Positions 61,280 to 64,000 of a stretch of 64,000 nucleotides of DNA are shown one piece after another (position 1 is the first letter of the stretch; the number at the start of each line of letters is the position of its first letter). The translations under genes and the position numbers were made by a program. The DNA is from Deinococcus sp. LM3 (lineage in GTDB: Bacteria; Deinococcota; Deinococci; Deinococcales; Deinococcaceae). The notes beneath the pieces were generated by a model that did no database searches, was not told where the DNA came from, and was given only the letters and a program-made list of their open reading frames with translations. The stretch covers positions 158,712-222,711 of the forward strand of contig NZ_MUFV01000004.1 of assembly GCF_002017875.1 (NCBI RefSeq), written 5' to 3'.

Positions 61280-61335
61280 CCAGCGCAACGGCGTGAATGT
61301 CCCGCCTGCCCAGATGACACAGGACGGACCTGACC

Positions 61336-62175
61336 ATGGTGACTGACTTGCATGACGGCGTGGACCCGTTCGCCGTGCTTGGCCAGGCGGCTGACCGGCT
61401 GATGACACACACCCCGACGCCGCAGGCTGAGGATGACCTGCGCGCCCGCGTCGCCTGGCTGCACGATGTCCGTGGTGTGGCGCAGCAGTGCGAGGGAGCA
61501 ACCGGCGATATCCGCTGGACGGATGTGAGTCCGAGAATAGCCTTGAAGGCTGTGTTTCTGTACGCCATGCAGCTTGGTCTCGAGATCCTCGGACCTGTCA
61601 CCGTCATACGGGTGGTGGCAAGTTGTTGGGGTAACATGGAGCTGAAGGAGCAGGAGCTTCTCAGCGACTGGTTTGCCCTCGCTGTAATGGGGATCCTCTC
61701 TGGCTGTACCACGCTTCACCCTCAGCTTACAGCAGCGCCTGCCATTCGGCCTCGTACTGCGGATGCGGCGGGGATCACCCAGGCGCCGGGCTGCCTGGAG
61801 ACGCACCTCATGCAGCTCTACCACGTTTGGTTCGACCAACAGGCACTGTTCGCACGTGGCGATCGCCCGCAGGGGCTCTCCCGCTCCAGCCACGCCTGCG
61901 CCACCTGTTGCGCCAGCAAAGCCAGCCCCGCACGAGTTTCGAACCTGAGCCCTTCAGCCCATTCGCTGCCGTCCAGGCCAGGCAGAAAGGGGGCCCTGAT
62001 AGAGGCTCAGTGCCCGAGACAGATTCTGCGCGATCAGGGCCGCGCGCCATTCCAGGAGGTCCAGGCGCACGGCATAGCCCGCACCGATCTGGTAGCGCCG
62101 CGCGTGGTACGGCCCGTCAGTGATAATTACGTCCTCCCCGATGTGCCGCCGCGCTTTCCGCCAGATGGGTCTTGA
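61336..62175 (+). CDS. Unknown protein after the biosynthetic genes
   Basis: Up to 279 aa, starting MVTDLHDGVDPFAVLGQAAD. The first about 140 residues look coding (IALKAVFLYAMQLGLEILGPV, a helical stretch). After about 61755 the frame is antisense to the BTAD pseudogene, so the true C-terminus is doubtful. No recognised family. Confidence 0.4.
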   Translation: MVTDLHDGVDPFAVLGQAADRLMTHTPTPQAEDDLRARVAWLHDVRGVAQQCEGATGDIRWTDVSPRIALKAVFLYAMQLGLEILGPVTVIRVVASCWGNMELKEQELLSDWFALAVMGILSGCTTLHPQLTAAPAIRPRTADAAGITQAPGCLETHLMQLYHVWFDQQALFARGDRPQGLSRSSHACATCCASKASPARVSNLSPSAHSLPSRPGRKGALIEAQCPRQILRDQGRAPFQEVQAHGIARTDLVAPRVVRPVSDNYVLPDVPPRFPPDGS

Positions 62176-63636
62176 TGGCACTGGCCGCAGCATTGGGGAA
62201 TTTGTCCGGGTATAACACCAGCTGAAAGTCCTGCCGGGTCTGGCCTGGCCGCAGCACCAGGCACGCCAGAAGGGCTACGGCCCTGGGCTCAGTGGCACAG
62301 CCTCGCCTTCCACGGTGACCTGCTCGGTCCCAGGGTGGAGATGTCCAGGCGCGTCAGGGGCCCGTCCAGGCCCTGCACTGGCACGCCCGCAGGCCAGCGG
62401 CGTTCCCGAGCAGACCAGAGAGCGCGAGCGGAGCGCTGGATCGAGTGCGCCGGCGTGCAGGCTCTCGGCCACATCCTCCAGGTCCGGCCGTGAACGCCGG
62501 CAGCATCTGCAATCGGGGCGAAATCTTCGGCGGCCGCCTGCAATTGGGCTGGAAAGTCAGCGGAGCGGCTGAGGTACAGGGCGTGCGCGTGATGGAGTTT
62601 CGCCCGCGCGGCCCAGACCGGCTGGCCTTGCGCCGTGGACCCTTCCGTCGCCTGGGTCAGGTCCCGCGCGGCCTGCAGCGGCTGGCCTTCCCGCCAAGCC
62701 AGAATGCCCCGGGCCAGCAGCACGGCGGGTGGCAGTGACTGACCAGGCGGGGTCACCCACAGGTACAGCGCTGCATACCCCTGCGCGAAGCGCCCCTGCC
62801 GCCCGTGGTATTCCGCGAGTCTGGGCGCCAGCCACCGGGGGCGATCTCCACATCCTCCAGAGCGTCGGTCATCCCCTGCAGGGTCGTGAGCACCTGGCCG
62901 TACTGCCGCCACTCGCCCCGCCGGGCGTGCAGCATGGCCATGCTGGTCATCAGGTGCCCTTTGGCGCGCTGGGAGGACGTGGTGTCCAGCAAAGCCCTGG
63001 CTTCTTCCAGCGCGTCCCCGATGTCGTGGGCCTCCCCACAGCCACGAGCAGATCGAGCCAGCCCTGCAAGGCGGTCAGCCGCGGCAAGGGGTTGGGAGCC
63101 GCCGGCAGGTTGAGCAGCACCGCGCGGTAGAGCCGGGTGGCGCGCGCCACCTGCCCGCTTGTGACGAGCATCCGGGCCAGCGACACCGTTACTCGGACCG
63201 CCCCAGCTTCGTCCCCGAGGGCCAGGTAGCCGTGCATCGCCCGCTCCACGCGCCGGAGACCTGACTCAGTCGCGCCCTGCTGAAACTCGGTCACACCCCA
63301 CCAGCGTTCCAGCCGCCACTGGAGCTCACCGTCCATTTGATTGGCGTATTCAGCGAAGTGTGCCTGGGCTTCCCCCACCGGCCCGTGGCGCGCAGGAGAT
63401 TGCCGTATTCCACGGTGGCTTCCCGGTCACCGGTCAGATGGGCGCGCAGCAGCTCAGGTTCGGCCTGCTGGAACCGCCCAACCGCAGTGCACTGACACAC
63501 CAGCAGACGCCGTTCACTGGTCGTCAGGTGTGCCTGACCCTGCAGATCGGTGACGAGTTGCTCGTACTGGCCCTGCTCGAAGAGTCTTTGAACGCTGCAC
63601 TGGACGCCTTTTCCGATGTTCGACCGATGCCTTCAT
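61755..63636 (-). pseudogene. Wrecked SARP/BTAD transcriptional regulator
   Basis: From ATG 63636 (MKASVEHRK...), pieces in changing frames assemble a TPR-rich regulator: VQRLFEQGQYEQLVTDLQGQ; QQAEPELLRAHLTGDREATV; YANQMDGELQWRLERWWGV; RLAEYHGRQGRFAQGYAAL. An OmpR-like DNA-binding domain (VTVEGEAVPLSPGP; KAVALLACLVLRPGQTR) and a BTAD end (GYAVRLDLLEWRAALIAQNL; LLVEPNVVELHEVRLQAARR) follow. At least seven frame changes. Typical pathway-specific activator of biosynthetic clusters. Confidence 0.65.
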
Positions 63637-63648
63637 AGCTTCGGCGGG

Positions 63649-63831
63649 ATGAAATTCATGTCTGTGTTGAGGCTGCTGTTCGGCCTGGTGGTCGCGTCAT
63701 GGGGCGTGGCTCAGGCGGAACCCACGATACCGCCCCCACCCCGCCCGCGACTGGCAGCACGCCCAATGGGCTGGGTAGCAACGACTACGGCTTGGAGTGA
63801 CGTGTCAGTACGGGGCACGTGCCGAGGTTAG
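63649..63831 (+). CDS. Small secreted protein, probably frameshifted
   Basis: Starts MKFMSVLRLLFGLVVASWGV with signal peptide cleavage at AQA (about residue 22). After it, a better composition (GTHDTAPTPPATGSTPNGLG, stop about 63799) lies in another frame, so a 1-nt shift near 63715 is likely. Confidence 0.4.
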   Translation: MKFMSVLRLLFGLVVASWGVAQAEPTIPPPPRPRLAARPMGWVATTTAWSDVSVRGTCRG

Positions 63832-63892
63832 AGCGTTGCCCTTCGGTCATTGAAATTGAACAGACAGGTTATTCACTTTCAGGAGGATCTCG

Positions 63893-64000
63893 ATGCACCA
63901 CGTCCCCGTTTCATCAAGCAATCTCGCTTCTGTTGGCTATGACGCTCTTACGCAGACTTTGGAAGTCGCTTTCCAGAATGGCAGTCTGTATAGCTATGCG
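63893..64000 (+). CDS. KTSC-domain protein, partial
   Basis: 36 codons (MHHVPVSSSNLASVGYDALT...) run off the right edge, with AGGAGG 5 nt upstream. VSSSNLASVGYD and TLEVAFQNGSLYSY match the KTSC domain, a short beta domain found alone or next to nucleic-acid enzymes. Function poorly known. Confidence 0.7.
   Translation, partial: MHHVPVSSSNLASVGYDALTQTLEVAFQNGSLYSYA

Noticed and set aside
61240..61750. Minus-strand frame continuing past the BTAD domain
   Set aside because: Composition is unlike protein and antisense to the better plus-strand frame starting at 61336.
1..64000. tRNA or rRNA genes
   Set aside because: No cloverleaf with a T-loop GTTCRA pattern or rRNA-like stretch was recognised by eye.

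Overview
The window looks like part of a conjugative plasmid or megaplasmid of a Deinococcus-type bacterium. The support is high GC, a single-stranded DNA-binding protein with two OB folds in one chain (a hallmark of the Deinococcus-Thermus group), a Deinococcus-style plasmid initiator beside a large iteron array, a VirB/VirD4 type IV secretion locus, a prim-pol primase and several insertion sequences. The species is inferred from this gene content only.

Layout. 1-2.9 kb: small accessory genes on the minus strand, most preceded by a hairpin about 10 nt before the start codon. 2.9-4 kb: a gene-poor stretch with long iteron-like repeats, then a MerR-like gene. 5-17.4 kb (minus): conjugation genes for a VirB2-like pilin, VirB3-like protein, VirB4, TrbJ/VirB5-like, VirB6-like, VirD4, a PLD-like protein, a duplicated membrane protein and a Ycf45-like ATPase. 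17.5-22 kb: VirB10-like (plus), a replication-relaxation-like protein, VirB9-like and a lipoprotein (minus). 22-32.4 kb (minus): plasmid maintenance genes including a Gre-factor fusion, SSB and primase. 32.8-35.4 kb: a large STAND-type regulator facing that operon across an operator-rich gap. 35.4-44 kb: a surface system with a C39-like peptidase, five prepilin-like proteins, secreted proteins and a CAP-domain lipoprotein. 44-47.2 kb: an IS630-family element, the iteron origin and rep. 47.2-52.5 kb: two IS4-family copies (one broken), an IS3-family element and a nuclease-DnaJ fusion. 53-61.3 kb: a lower-GC biosynthetic cluster with an amino-acid N-hydroxylase, two ATP-grasp ligases, a P-loop kinase, a MOSC protein and an MFS exporter. 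59.4-63.7 kb is dense in frameshifts, including a wrecked SARP/BTAD regulator. A KTSC-domain gene runs off the right edge.

The most unusual content is non-coding. (1) A bipartite element, GTCACCCC-N10-ACGSTS, occurs 12 times on both strands, almost always with a fixed 21-22 nt from the first box to the start codon. It precedes the conjugation operons, the pilin operon, secreted genes and a rep leader ORF, and looks like a plasmid-wide promoter for leaderless mRNAs. (2) Six start-proximal hairpins sit at the left end. (3) Two loci carry tandem hairpins with an identical 13-nt loop but different, compensating stems. (4) Two genes share a leader made of a conserved element, a terminator-like hairpin and arms that could pair alternatively with the ribosome binding site. 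All of these were found by reading the sequence. Their functions are inferred.
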